Made by a program: the position numbers and the translations under genes | NCBI GenBank assembly: GCA_017475485.1 | Contig: JAFVFO010000009.1 | Location: forward strand, 22,491-86,490 | Reading direction: 5' to 3' | From: Candidatus Gastranaerophilales bacterium | Lineage (GTDB): Bacteria; Cyanobacteriota; Vampirovibrionia; Gastranaerophilales; Gastranaerophilaceae | DNA length: 64,000 nucleotides | Shown: positions 1 through 9,261 of the stretch, piece by piece | Position numbering within the stretch: position 1 is the first letter of the stretch | Layout: the number at the start of each line of letters is the position of its first letter | The notes under the pieces: generated by a model | The model's input: the letters and a program-made list of their open reading frames with translations, nothing else | What the model was told of the DNA's origin: nothing | Database searches by the model: none

Positions 1-1
1 A

Positions 2-511
2 GAAATTTTGGTATCAGGCCCTAATGTTATGCAGGGGTATTATAATAAACCCGAAATGACGCGTGAAGTAATAGATGAAGACGGCTGGTTCCATACGGGT
101 GATATCGGGGAAATTGATAAACATGGCTATATTAAAATAACTGGAAGAATTAAAAATATGATTGTTCTTGGGGGCGGTAAAAAAATATTCCCCGAGGAAG
201 TTGAAGCTGTTTTAGAAAATTCTGCCCTGATAAAAGAAGTATGTGTTATGTCTTTAATAATTAAATCAGGAAATAAAAAAGGTACTGAAGAAGTTGGTGC
301 AATTATCGTACCATCGGATGATTTAGCAAAGAAACCTCTTGATGAAATTCAAAAAGAATTGGAAAATGAAGTAAAAAGATTATCTCAACAAAATCTTGCC
401 CCATATAAAGAACCTACGGTTATTGCTGTTCATTTGGATGAACTGCCAAAAACATCAACCAGAAAGGTTAAAAGAAAAGATTTAAAAGAGTGGTATGAAA
501 ATTTGAATTAG
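2..511 (+). CDS. AMP-forming acyl-CoA/acyl-ACP synthetase, C-terminal part
   Basis: The reading frame is open to the left edge, so the gene starts outside the window; a TTG at 8 is only an internal codon. What remains is the C-terminal part of an ANL-superfamily adenylating enzyme: GWFHTGDIG, then the hinge motif GRIKNMIVLGGG followed by P-E-E-V-E, and near the end PKTSTRKVKRKDL, which carries the C-terminal lysine region used in adenylation. The family activates a carboxylate, usually a fatty acid, with ATP. It sits 9 bases ahead of cdsA on the same strand, followed by plsC and a CDP-alcohol phosphatidyltransferase, so a fatty-acid substrate for phospholipid building is the natural inference. 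The exact substrate cannot be read from this fragment. It ends in TAG. Confidence 0.85.
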   Translation, partial: EILVSGPNVMQGYYNKPEMTREVIDEDGWFHTGDIGEIDKHGYIKITGRIKNMIVLGGGKKIFPEEVEAVLENSALIKEVCVMSLIIKSGNKKGTEEVGAIIVPSDDLAKKPLDEIQKELENEVKRLSQQNLAPYKEPTVIAVHLDELPKTSTRKVKRKDLKEWYENLN

Positions 512-520
512 GAGAATTTT

Positions 521-1474
521 ATGTCGAATGCGGATTCTGTTGTTAAAATGGCCTTATGCGTCATTTTCTGTGTGCTGTTTTTATCTCATATTTTTGTTTT
601 AATCTTGGCAAAAATAAAAAGCGACAAAGATTTTTCAAATTTAAAACTGAGAATGCGCTCTTGGTGGCTTATAATTTTATTTTTAGTGCCTATATTTTTG
701 TGTTCAAAAATAGTAGGACTTATAATGAGTGGTTTAATAAGTTTTCTTGCCCTAAAAGAATATTTTTCTTTTATACGTTTTGAACCTGCAGACAGAAAAC
801 TTTTGTTTTGGGCATATTTTTCAATTCCCGCACAGCTTTGTTTTTTGTGTGTTGATTGGATTATAATGTTTTATTTATTTGTACCCTTGTATATGTTTTT
901 AATAATTCCCTTAAGAAGAATTTTAGCGGGAAGAACAGATAATTTTATTAAAGTTACATCTTTAATTCAGTGGGGTGTAATGCTTAATGTGTATGCCCTT
1001 GGCTATATCGGTGCATTTTTGATATTACCTTTTAATAACGTTCCTGCAATACATGATGTTTCAGGGGTTAGGTTATTGTTATTCCTTTTGGTACTAAATG
1101 CGCTTAATGATGCCAGCCAATATGTTTGGGGTAAATTATTCGGTAAAAAGCCTATTGTTCCTAATGTTAGTCCCCATAAAACTTGGGCCGGTTTTGTAGG
1201 CGGAGTTATTACAACTACAATATTATCCGTATTGTTAGCTCCGTATTTAACACCAATGGATTTAAAATTTTCAATCTTTGCCGGTTTATTAATCGGGATT
1301 TCCGGTTTTATCGGAGATGTCGTATTATCAGCAGTTAAAAGAGATGCGGGTGTTAAAGATAGTTCTAATTTAATCCCCGGTCATGGCGGAATTTTAGATA
1401 GGGTTGACAGTTTAACATATACTGCGCCTATATTTTTCCATTTCTTTTGCTATTTCTTCCAAAAGGGTATGTAG
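521..1474 (+). CDS. cdsA: Phosphatidate cytidylyltransferase (CDP-diacylglycerol synthase)
   Basis: This multi-pass membrane protein of 317 aa should make CDP-diacylglycerol from CTP and phosphatidic acid. The family signature is complete at residues 270-296: S-x-x-K-R-D-x-x-x-K-D-S-x-x-x-x-P-G-H-G-G-x-x-D-R-x-D. An earlier SPHKTWAGFVGG segment is also typical. Several hydrophobic helices precede both. The start ATG has the ribosome binding site GGAG a few bases upstream. plsC starts on the base after the TAG stop, so the two are translationally coupled. The order CdsA-PlsC-CDP-alcohol transferase recalls the E. coli ynb group more than a housekeeping cdsA setting, so a second cdsA elsewhere in the genome is possible. 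Confidence 0.93.
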   Translation: MSNADSVVKMALCVIFCVLFLSHIFVLILAKIKSDKDFSNLKLRMRSWWLIILFLVPIFLCSKIVGLIMSGLISFLALKEYFSFIRFEPADRKLLFWAYFSIPAQLCFLCVDWIIMFYLFVPLYMFLIIPLRRILAGRTDNFIKVTSLIQWGVMLNVYALGYIGAFLILPFNNVPAIHDVSGVRLLLFLLVLNALNDASQYVWGKLFGKKPIVPNVSPHKTWAGFVGGVITTTILSVLLAPYLTPMDLKFSIFAGLLIGISGFIGDVVLSAVKRDAGVKDSSNLIPGHGGILDRVDSLTYTAPIFFHFFCYFFQKGM

Positions 1475-2116
1475 ATGTTAAATTTTTTTAGAAAATTTCT
1501 GTACTGTTTTATATTAAAACCGATTTTTTATATTTGCCTTGGATATAATATAAAAAATCCGAACAATCTCCCTAAAAAAGGCCCATGTATAATAATTTCA
1601 AATCATAACAGCCATCTTGATACGTTGGTTTTGATGACATTATTTTCAGGAGATTCTTTATTGAAAGTTTCACCGATTGCAGCTAAAGATTATTTTTTAA
1701 AAAATAAATTACTTTCTTTTATTTCTTTGAAAATATTAAATATAATTCCCCTATCAAGACATGTTACAAAAACTTCGCAGGAAGAATTTAATGCCATGCT
1801 GGATTGGCGTCTTAAAAATAATTCAATCTGCATTCTTTATCCTGAGGGAACAAGGGGCGAACCTGAAAAAATTGCAAAATTTAAAACAGGAATTGCGCAT
1901 ATTGCAAAAACTTATCCGAATATTCCTATTGTACCTATTTATATGGAAGGCTTAGGCATGGCGCTTCCAAGGGGCGAAGCTCTTTTTATTCCTGCAATTT
2001 GTTCTATTGTTGTTGAAGAAGCTATAAAATATTCAGATTCTAAAGATGAATTTATGCAAAAAATAAAAGATATATACGATAAAATGAGAAACGAGTTAAA
2101 AAAGGAGGAAATCTAA
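1475..2116 (+). CDS. plsC: 1-acyl-sn-glycerol-3-phosphate acyltransferase (PlsC family)
   Basis: This is a 213-aa LPLAT-family acyltransferase. The catalytic H-x4-D motif is HNSHLD at residues 44-49, and the glycerophosphate-binding motif YPEGTRG is at 122-128. A hydrophobic N-terminus (residues 5-24) should anchor it in the inner membrane. Its role would be transfer of the second acyl chain to lysophosphatidic acid, giving phosphatidic acid, the substrate of the upstream CdsA. The ATG directly abuts the cdsA stop codon, and the AAGGG inside the end of cdsA probably serves as its ribosome binding site. It shares one base with the next gene (TAATG). The motifs are clear; the precise acceptor is inferred. 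Confidence 0.9.
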   Translation: MLNFFRKFLYCFILKPIFYICLGYNIKNPNNLPKKGPCIIISNHNSHLDTLVLMTLFSGDSLLKVSPIAAKDYFLKNKLLSFISLKILNIIPLSRHVTKTSQEEFNAMLDWRLKNNSICILYPEGTRGEPEKIAKFKTGIAHIAKTYPNIPIVPIYMEGLGMALPRGEALFIPAICSIVVEEAIKYSDSKDEFMQKIKDIYDKMRNELKKEEI

Positions 2117-2769
2117 TGGCTCTACATCAACTTAAGTATCCTTATCGTCAGTTTATTTTGCCTGTTGTAAAAAAACTGACCTTCATTAATCCTGATTTCA
2201 TCAGTGCTGTTGCATTTTTTGTAGCACTGTTAACAGGGTATGCTTTCTATAAAGGAAGTGCTTGTTCATGCTGGTATTTGTGGATTGTTCTTTTAATTGT
2301 TGCAAGAATGACTCTAAATACCATGGATGGAGTTTTAGCAATTGAGCGCGGTGATGATAAAAAAGTTCATGGCAAAATGGTAAACGCATTACCTGACAGA
2401 TATGCGGATTTATTTGTTTTATCAGGAATTGTATTAAGTCCTATTTGTAATGATATAATTGGTTTATGCGCATTATGTACCGTTGTGCTTGTAAGTTATT
2501 CCGGCATGTTAGGCAAGGCTCTCGGTGTTTCTTGGCAGGGTCATGGCCCATTAGATAAGGTTGAAAGATTATTTCTTTATATAATTATTTCTCTTGCGCA
2601 ATGGTGGGGTTATCGTACAGGCGCACCAACCGTTCATATTTCAGGTTTTGAATTTTCATACGTTGAGCTTGGTATGATTTTATTTATCGTACTTGGCCAA
2701 ATTACAGTTATAAGAAGAACTTTGGGTATGAAAAAAGAAGTTGATGAAAACCCTGATATGGAATGGTAA
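2116..2769 (+). CDS. CDP-alcohol phosphatidyltransferase family protein (YnbA/PgsA-like)
   Basis: This is a 217-aa integral membrane protein with about six hydrophobic segments. It carries a recognisable but altered CDP-alcohol signature: D71-G72-V-L-A, then G86 and the pair D94-x3-D98. The canonical spacing is DGxxAR-x8-G-x3-D-x3-D; here extra residues separate A from R, and the G-to-D spacing is longer. The family displaces CMP from CDP-diacylglycerol with an alcohol such as glycerol phosphate, serine or inositol phosphate. It starts inside the plsC stop (TAATG) with a strong AGGAGG, and it closes the cassette before a bidirectional terminator. The alcohol substrate is unknown; the changed motif makes an unusual head group or altered activity possible. 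Confidence 0.8.
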   Translation: MALHQLKYPYRQFILPVVKKLTFINPDFISAVAFFVALLTGYAFYKGSACSCWYLWIVLLIVARMTLNTMDGVLAIERGDDKKVHGKMVNALPDRYADLFVLSGIVLSPICNDIIGLCALCTVVLVSYSGMLGKALGVSWQGHGPLDKVERLFLYIIISLAQWWGYRTGAPTVHISGFEFSYVELGMILFIVLGQITVIRRTLGMKKEVDENPDMEW

Positions 2770-2780
2770 TTTTATAAATT

Positions 2781-2804
2781 AAAGGGCGGTTAATTCCGCC
2801 CTTT
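2781..2804. terminator. Bidirectional intrinsic terminator
   Basis: A perfect 9-bp stem AAAGGGCGG/CCGCCCTTT with a 6-base loop lies between the convergent phospholipid cassette and secA. T runs follow on both strands. Confidence 0.9.
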
Positions 2805-2810
2805 TAAATT

Positions 2811-5444
2811 TTAAGTGTTATTTTCCATAACCTGTACGCCAAATTTTGCCCTGAATAAGTGTTGTATTGTTTCTGATTGAATTTCAGCCATAAGCGCATT
2901 AAATAAGTTGTATGCTTCTTTTTTATATTCGATAAGCGGGTCTTTTTGTCCGTAAGCAACAAGGCCTATTGAATCTTTCAACATATCAATATTTCCCAAA
3001 TGGTCAATCCATTTAGCGTCAACCACTTGCAATAAAATATCTCTTTCTATGTGACGGACAATGTTATCATCTTTAAACGGAACTTGAGCAACAAAGTCGC
3101 TTCCGTAATATTTAGACATTACTTCGTTAAAATCTTTGATTGTATCTGATTCAAATTGTTTATAGCTGTCAAGGGCTAATTGTTTCCAATTTTGTATAAT
3201 TTCGCCTGCTCTTAAATCCTTAATTTCTTCAGTTTTAACTTTGTCTTTTAACTGTGGGAATACACTGACAAATTCTTTAACAAGCATAACGATATCATCC
3301 CAAACATATTCCTGCGGTGACATATCTTTATTGATGTATTGACCTATTATGCGCTCAACTTCTTTACCTATCATAAACTTGATGTCCTCTGTAAGATTTT
3401 CGGACGCAAGTACTTTTCTTCTTTGATGGTAGAATTTTTCACGTTGTATATTCATAACATCATCATATTCAAGAACTGATTTTCTTATATCAAAATGATA
3501 TGTTTCTACTTTCTTTTGCGCTGATTCGATTTGACGGGTAATAAGCCTGTTTTCAATTGCAGTATCATCATCAACATTCAGCATAGTCATTAAACCGGCT
3601 ATTTTTTCACCGCCAAAAATTCTCATTAAATCATCTTCTAAAGATAAGAAGAATTTAGTTGAACCGGGGTCACCCTGACGCGCAGCACGACCGCGCAATT
3701 GATTATCAATACGGCGGGATTCGTGACGTTCTGTGCCGATTACATGTAATCCGCCAAGTTTTACAACTTTATCGTGTTCTTCTTGGGTTATTTTTCTCGC
3801 ATTTTTTAAGGCTAATTCCTTTTTTTCTTCGTATTCGGGACTGTCAGGGGTGATTTTAGCTCTATCCAGTGCTTCTTTTGCTAAATATTCGGCATTACCC
3901 CCCAATAAAATATCCGTACCTCTGCCTGCCATGTTGGTTGCAATTGTAACAGCGCCCAAACGTCCTGCTTGAGCTATGATGTATGCTTCTTTTTCATGGT
4001 GTTTGGCATTTAAAACATTATGTTTAATACCCATTTTCTTTAAAATTGATGATAAATATTCGCTCTTTTCAATTGAAATTGTACCTACAAGTGTCGGCCT
4101 GCCTATTTTTTGCATTTGTTCAATTTCGCGAGCTACAAATTCAAACTTCTTTTGAACTGTTTTGTAGATAACATCAGGATGATTAATTCTGATATCTTCC
4201 TTATTTGTCGGAATTTGCGTAACTTGAAGATTATAAATTTTACCAAACTCCGCTTCTTCAGTCATTGCAGTCCCTGTCATGCCTGATAATTTAGGATACA
4301 ATCTGAATAAATTTTGAAAAGTAATTGAGGCTAAGGTTTGTGTTTCATCTTGAATTTTAACTCCTTCTTTTGCTTCAATTGCTTGGTGTAATCCGTCAGA
4401 CCACCTGCGCCCTTCCATAATACGGCCCGTAAATTCATCAACTATCATAACCTGATTATCTTTAACAACATAATCGGTATCTTTTATAAATAATTCTTTT
4501 GCCTTTAAGGCTTGCAATAAGTGATGAGCATATTGAGTTTTCATATCAAATAATTCATCAACATTTAAAAGTTTTTCGGCTTTTATAACGCCTTGTTCCG
4601 TAAAAATGATATTTTTATTTTTTTCATCAACTTCATAATCTTCTACTTTGGTTAATTTTGGTGCAATTTTAGCCATTAATTTATATGTTTGAGCTGATTT
4701 TTCAAGACGGCCTGAAATTATTAAAGGTGTTCTTGCCTCATCAATCAAAATAGAATCGACTTCATCAATAATAGCGTAGTTATAAGGCCTTTGAACCAAG
4801 GAATTAATATCTGATGCCATATTGTCGCGTAAATAGTCAAAACCGAATTCGTTATTTGTACCATAAGTAATATCGCACCTGTAGGCTTCTTTTTTGGATT
4901 CGTAGCTGTTATATTCACCGCTTGATAAAATAACACCTACTGTCAGGCCTAAAAATTCATAAATTTTGCCCATCCAATCCCTGTCACGTTTTGCCAGATA
5001 ATCATTAACCGTTACAACATGAACCCCTTTGCCTGTTAGTGCGTTTAAGTATGCAGGCAGTGTTGCAACAAGTGTTTTACCATCGCCTGTTCTCATTTCT
5101 GCGATATGGCCTTCATGCAAGAAAATCCCGCCGATTAATTGAACATCAAAATGGCGCAAATTTAAAACTCTTTTTCCTGCTTCGCGCACCGTTGCAAATG
5201 CTTCGGGTAAAATTTCGTCCAGTGCCTGCTTTTCAAGTTTTCTGTCTTCTTTGATATCATTAGATGTCGGACGTTTTGATAGAATTTCTTTGAATTCTTG
5301 CGTTTTTGCTTTTAATTGTTCATCCGTTAGTTTTGAAAATTCTTCTTCGAGTTCGTTTATTCTATCAACAACGGGCATAATTTTGTTGATTTTTCTAACA
5401 TTAGGGTCTTTAAAAATTTTAAGTAATATATCTATAAGTGCCAT
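2811..5444 (-). CDS. secA: Protein translocase ATPase SecA
   Basis: SecA is the cytosolic motor that drives unfolded preproteins through SecYEG. The 877-aa protein is full length. The Walker A motif MRTGDGKT is at residues 117-124 and the DEVD Walker B box at 227-230, followed by the preprotein cross-linking region, a second RecA-like domain with NMAGRGTDI, and the helical scaffold. The C-terminus stops shortly after the scaffold, without the cysteine-rich zinc-binding tail found in E. coli SecA. The ATG is preceded by GAGGAG at a long spacing. It is transcribed divergently from ileS and ends at a shared terminator. Confidence 0.97.
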   Translation of the reverse strand: MALIDILLKIFKDPNVRKINKIMPVVDRINELEEEFSKLTDEQLKAKTQEFKEILSKRPTSNDIKEDRKLEKQALDEILPEAFATVREAGKRVLNLRHFDVQLIGGIFLHEGHIAEMRTGDGKTLVATLPAYLNALTGKGVHVVTVNDYLAKRDRDWMGKIYEFLGLTVGVILSSGEYNSYESKKEAYRCDITYGTNNEFGFDYLRDNMASDINSLVQRPYNYAIIDEVDSILIDEARTPLIISGRLEKSAQTYKLMAKIAPKLTKVEDYEVDEKNKNIIFTEQGVIKAEKLLNVDELFDMKTQYAHHLLQALKAKELFIKDTDYVVKDNQVMIVDEFTGRIMEGRRWSDGLHQAIEAKEGVKIQDETQTLASITFQNLFRLYPKLSGMTGTAMTEEAEFGKIYNLQVTQIPTNKEDIRINHPDVIYKTVQKKFEFVAREIEQMQKIGRPTLVGTISIEKSEYLSSILKKMGIKHNVLNAKHHEKEAYIIAQAGRLGAVTIATNMAGRGTDILLGGNAEYLAKEALDRAKITPDSPEYEEKKELALKNARKITQEEHDKVVKLGGLHVIGTERHESRRIDNQLRGRAARQGDPGSTKFFLSLEDDLMRIFGGEKIAGLMTMLNVDDDTAIENRLITRQIESAQKKVETYHFDIRKSVLEYDDVMNIQREKFYHQRRKVLASENLTEDIKFMIGKEVERIIGQYINKDMSPQEYVWDDIVMLVKEFVSVFPQLKDKVKTEEIKDLRAGEIIQNWKQLALDSYKQFESDTIKDFNEVMSKYYGSDFVAQVPFKDDNIVRHIERDILLQVVDAKWIDHLGNIDMLKDSIGLVAYGQKDPLIEYKKEAYNLFNALMAEIQSETIQHLFRAKFGVQVMENNT

Positions 5445-5484
5445 ATCGACAATACTATCTCCTCAAGTCATAATTTTACTTAAT

Positions 5485-5513
5485 TTTAACATAAAAAAAT
5501 TTTATAGTATAAT
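5485..5513 (+). promoter_or_regulatory. Predicted ileS promoter
   Basis: TTTAAC at 5485-5490 and a consensus TATAAT at 5508-5513 are separated by 17 bases. A leader of about 25 bases with the ribosome binding site AAAGAGG then leads to ileS. There is no T-box-like leader. Confidence 0.6.
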
Positions 5514-5546
5514 TAACTTAACAGTTTATTTATTAAAGAGGATGAT

Positions 5547-8348
5547 ATGAATCAACAAACACAGCAAAAACAATTTAAAGATACCTTAAATCTGCCTTCT
5601 ACGACATTAGCCATGAGGGCAAATGCTACGGTTCGCGAGCTTGAAATTCAAAAATTTTGGGAAGAAAATAAAATTTACGATAAAATTATTGAAAAAAACA
5701 AAAATAAAACCCCGTTTGTTTTGCATGACGGCCCGCCGTATTTGTCGTCCGATAAAATCCATGTGGGTACTGCCTTAAATAAAATTTTAAAAGATATTAT
5801 TTTGAAACATAAAGCACAGCTTGGTTTTTATACTCCTTATGTTCCGGGATACGATGCCCATGGACTTCCAATTGAAAATGCCGTTGTTAAAACAATTAAG
5901 GGCGGAAGAAGTGCATTGACTGAAGGTGAACTAAGACAAAAATGCAGAGAATATGCACTTAAATCACTAAAGGGCCAAGAAAGTGCATTTAAAAGGCTTG
6001 GAGTTTTAGGTAATTGGGAAAACCCTTATTTAACAATTGCGCCTGAATATGAAGCTGAACAAATCAGAGTTTTTGGCGAAATGTATAAAAAAGGCTATAT
6101 CGAAAAAGGTTTAAAACCTGTATATTGGTGTGCTGATTGTGAAACAGCACTTGCGGAAGCGGAAGTTGAATATGCGGATATTACTTCTGACAGTATATAT
6201 GTTAAATTTGAAATGCTTGAAGTTCAGAAACTTTATGAAAAAGCGGGAATTAAATCTCAAAACAAGTTGTATTCTATAATTTGGACAACAACTCCTTGGA
6301 CAATTCCTTCTAATAACGGTATTTGTTTGAATTCCAGATTTAACTATACAATTTTTGAATATAAAGGCGATAATTATTTTGTTGCAAGCGATTTATTAAA
6401 AACATTTACGGATGATGTTGAATGGACTGATTATAAAGAATTAGCCGAACTTAAAGGTGCTGATTTTGAATATATGAAGGCTAAACATCCTTTGTATGAC
6501 AGATATTCTCTTTTGATTTTGGGTGATCATGTTACGCTTGAAGCAGGTACGGGTGCTGTTCATACTGCCCCCGGTCATGGTTTAGAGGACTGGGAAGCAG
6601 GGCAAAAATACGGCCTTGAAACATTTTCACCGTTTGATTCAAAAGGGTGCTGGACTTCCGCTGTTCCTGACCTTGAGGGAGTTCCATACTACAAAGGCAA
6701 TGCTATGGTTATTGAAAAATTAAAAGATTGCAATGCTTTAATTAAATCTCAAGAAATTATGCACTCTTATCCTCATTGCTGGAGATGTAAACATCCTGTT
6801 ATGTATAGAAGCACTCCGCAATGGTTTGTGCGCGTTGATAAGTTTAGGGATAAAGCTCTTGAATGTATAAAAAATGTTAAATGGATTCCCTCATCTGGCG
6901 AAAGCCGTATAGGAAATATGGTTGCAAACCGTTCCGATTGGTGTATATCGCGCCAGCGTGCTTGGGGTGTGCCTATTCCTATTTTTACCTGTGAAGATTG
7001 CGGGGAAGTTATTTGCAATGATGAAACAATTGAAAATGTTGCAAAAATATTTGAAAAAGAATCATCTGACGCATGGGTAAACCACAGTGCCGAGGAGCTT
7101 CTGCCAAAAGGCTTTAAGTGTCCTAAATGCGGCGGTATTCATTTTATTAAAGAAAAAGATATTATGGATGTTTGGTTTGATTCGGGTGTATCTTGGCGCG
7201 CTGTTGTTGAAAAACGTTCCGATGAACTGTCAAACATACCTGTTGATATGTACTTAGAAGGCTCTGACCAGCACCGCGGTTGGTTTCAATCGTCATTATT
7301 GACTTCTGTTGCAACAAATAATATTGCACCATACAAGCAGGTTTTAACTCATGGGTTTGTATTTGGTGAAGACGGCAGAAAAATGTCTAAATCATTAGGT
7401 AATTATATTCGCCCCGATGATATTATTAAAAATTACGGTGCAGATATATTAAGGCTTTGGGCGGCTTCTGTCGATTATAAAAATGATATTAAAATCGGGA
7501 ATAATATCATAGGCCAATTATCTGAAATCTTTAAGAAAACAAGAAATACAGCAAGATTTTTAATGGGTAATTTGTTTGATTTTGACCCTAAAAAAGATTA
7601 TGTATCTTATAATAATCTTGAGGCTATTGATAAATTCGCGCTTTCCCGTCTTGCAAAGTTGATTAATGCCGTAGATGAAGCATTTATGGGCTATGAGTTC
7701 TATAAATATTTCCAACATCTGCAAAATTTTGCAAGTACGGACTTAAGTTCCTTCTATCTTGATATTGTTAAAGACAGATTATACACAAAAGGCAAAAAAT
7801 CCTTATCGCGCAGGGCATGTCAGAGTGTTATGTATGAAATATTACATGCTCTTGTCAGGATATTAGTTCCTGTTATGCCTCATCAGGCTGAAGATATTTG
7901 GATGAACATGCCCGAAAATCATAAATCTGAAATATCTGCTTTATTGACTTCTTGGCCTGAGGTTAAAAAAGAATGGATTAATAATGAATTGGATGAAGAA
8001 TTTTCTTTACTGCTTAAAACACGCGAAATTGTTTCAAAAGCAATTGAACCTCTTCGTTCTGCCGAGCCTAAGGTTGTAGGTTCATCCTTAGAAGCGGACG
8101 TTGTAATAAAATCGGAAAATGCTTCAAAATCAGAACTTTTAAATAAATATAAAGATATTCTTGCTGATTTATATATTGTTTCACATGTTTCTATTCAAGA
8201 TACAGCGCAAAAAGCGCTTAATGAATATTCTCAGGATGAATTTGAAGTCAAGGTATATAAAGCGCAGGGTGAAAAATGTGCAAGATGTTGGAAATATCGC
8301 GAATTAAATTCTGACGGTATTTGCGCTGATTGTATGGAAGCAATTTAA
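5547..8348 (+). CDS. ileS: Isoleucyl-tRNA synthetase
   Basis: This class I synthetase of 933 aa charges tRNA-Ile. The HIGH-type motif is HVGT at residues 72-75 (DGPPYLSSDKIHVGTA), and the KMSKS loop is exact at 612-616. Between them lies the CP1 editing insertion, with WTTTPWT and GTGAVHTAPGHG. The C-terminus carries the zinc site of the bacterial type, with cysteines 911, 914, 926 and 929. A ribosome binding site (AAAGAGG) and ATG at 5547 are clear. It is divergent from secA and ends at a strong terminator, so it looks monocistronic. Confidence 0.98.
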   Translation: MNQQTQQKQFKDTLNLPSTTLAMRANATVRELEIQKFWEENKIYDKIIEKNKNKTPFVLHDGPPYLSSDKIHVGTALNKILKDIILKHKAQLGFYTPYVPGYDAHGLPIENAVVKTIKGGRSALTEGELRQKCREYALKSLKGQESAFKRLGVLGNWENPYLTIAPEYEAEQIRVFGEMYKKGYIEKGLKPVYWCADCETALAEAEVEYADITSDSIYVKFEMLEVQKLYEKAGIKSQNKLYSIIWTTTPWTIPSNNGICLNSRFNYTIFEYKGDNYFVASDLLKTFTDDVEWTDYKELAELKGADFEYMKAKHPLYDRYSLLILGDHVTLEAGTGAVHTAPGHGLEDWEAGQKYGLETFSPFDSKGCWTSAVPDLEGVPYYKGNAMVIEKLKDCNALIKSQEIMHSYPHCWRCKHPVMYRSTPQWFVRVDKFRDKALECIKNVKWIPSSGESRIGNMVANRSDWCISRQRAWGVPIPIFTCEDCGEVICNDETIENVAKIFEKESSDAWVNHSAEELLPKGFKCPKCGGIHFIKEKDIMDVWFDSGVSWRAVVEKRSDELSNIPVDMYLEGSDQHRGWFQSSLLTSVATNNIAPYKQVLTHGFVFGEDGRKMSKSLGNYIRPDDIIKNYGADILRLWAASVDYKNDIKIGNNIIGQLSEIFKKTRNTARFLMGNLFDFDPKKDYVSYNNLEAIDKFALSRLAKLINAVDEAFMGYEFYKYFQHLQNFASTDLSSFYLDIVKDRLYTKGKKSLSRRACQSVMYEILHALVRILVPVMPHQAEDIWMNMPENHKSEISALLTSWPEVKKEWINNELDEEFSLLLKTREIVSKAIEPLRSAEPKVVGSSLEADVVIKSENASKSELLNKYKDILADLYIVSHVSIQDTAQKALNEYSQDEFEVKVYKAQGEKCARCWKYRELNSDGICADCMEAI

Positions 8349-8355
8349 TAATTTT

Positions 8356-8387
8356 AATTCAGGCTGAAATTTTCAGCCTGAATTTTT
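8356..8387. terminator. Intrinsic terminator after ileS
   Basis: AATTCAGGCTGAA pairs with TTCAGCCTGAATT around a very short loop and is followed by T5. It lies between convergent ileS and the truncated gene at 8391, and serves both directions. Confidence 0.85.
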
Positions 8388-8390
8388 ATA

Positions 8391-8864
8391 TTATGCAGCT
8401 ACCGGCTCCGGAATTTTTACATTTTTCATAATCATTTGGAAGAAAGTTATCATGGCTTGATTATTATTTTCGTGCACCCATTGTATAATAGGCTTAATTG
8501 TTTGCCATGTTTCTTCTTTATTGACTTTAAAGGATTTAATAATTCCTAAAGCTAAATCTTTGATATCAACTGATTTACTTGATGCAGTATTACAAATTCT
8601 GTTAATTGCTCTTGAGGTTTCAATTCTTTGCAGTGTTGCTTTCATTAAATTTGAATTTCCGGAATTCGGAACTATGCTTAGTTCTTTCATAATGCCATTG
8701 ATTGTATTTTGCGTATATTGAGTATCTTTCAGGTATATATCTGCTTTGTACAATCTTTCATCTAAAAGCTGTGCAAATTGCTTTGCAAGTTCTTTTCTGT
8801 CTGCCCCTTGAGGCAAAATTGCGCCGTCTAACATAGCGTTTGCAATGCCTTTAGTTATAGGCAC
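8391..8864 (-). pseudogene. Hypothetical protein, 5' end lost at an IS junction
   Basis: The frame encodes about 157 residues of a soluble, mostly helical protein of unknown function. The only start available is a GTG at 8862-8864 with no ribosome binding site; upstream the frame runs into the inserted transposase remnant and meets a stop at 8889-8891. The similarity of the plus strand to a transposase begins at the same point, so the original start and N-terminus were probably removed by the insertion or a later deletion. The neighbours downstream of the remnant (9262 and 9535) lie on the same strand and may have been its operon partners. The C-terminus is intact and ends TAA just before the ileS terminator. 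I do not recognise the family. Confidence 0.6.
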
Positions 8865-9201
8865 AATAGAAAACTTAAAAAGTAAAATTTATTTAGATAA
8901 TGTTTTAATTCACTCAGACCAAGGATTTCATTACACAAATGCACAATACAGAAAATTGTTACAAGATAACAATGTAATTCAATCAATGTCAAGAAAAGGA
9001 AACTGTATTGATAATGCTCCAATCGAAAGTTTCTTTGGTCATTTAAAAGATGAATTAGATTACAAAGAATGTAAAACTTTTGAAGAACTTGTTGAAAAAA
9101 TAGATAAATACATATACTATTACAACAATGAAAGGTATCAATGGAGTAGAAATAAAATGACTCCTGTTGAATACAGAAGTCATTTATTACTTGCTTCTTG
9201 A
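8863..9201 (+). pseudogene. IS3-family transposase OrfB, C-terminal fragment
   Basis: About 112 residues of the retroviral-integrase-type catalytic core remain. The second aspartate lies in LIHSDQGFHYT and the glutamate in the block NAPIESFFGHLKDE, about 35 residues later; the first aspartate of the DDE triad is lost. QSMSRKGNC and YYNNERYQWSRNKMTP are typical of the IS150 subgroup. There is no start codon context. It ends in TGA, the only gene in the window to do so, which fits a foreign origin. Confidence 0.85.
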
Positions 9202-9242
9202 ACCGAGTTTTTTTCTTTGTCTAGTTTATTGGGCTCAGTTCA
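8863..9242 (+). mobile_element. IS3-family (IS150-like) insertion sequence remnant
   Basis: About 380 bases of the right end of an IS survive. They hold the last third of the transposase and, after its stop, a terminal inverted repeat at about 9218-9242. Read inward it starts TGAACTGAGCCCAATAAACT, the style of IS150-group ends. The left end, orfA and the first part of orfB are missing, so it cannot move on its own. The left junction coincides with the truncated gene 8391-8864; the right junction falls between genes. No target-site duplication can be recognised because the left end is gone. Confidence 0.8.
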
Positions 9243-9261
9243 TAATTATATATATCCCTGG

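Noticed and set aside
5445-5546. T-box leader upstream of ileS
   Set aside because: Only about 100 bases separate secA and ileS, the predicted leader is about 25 bases, and no T-box core or antiterminator is present.
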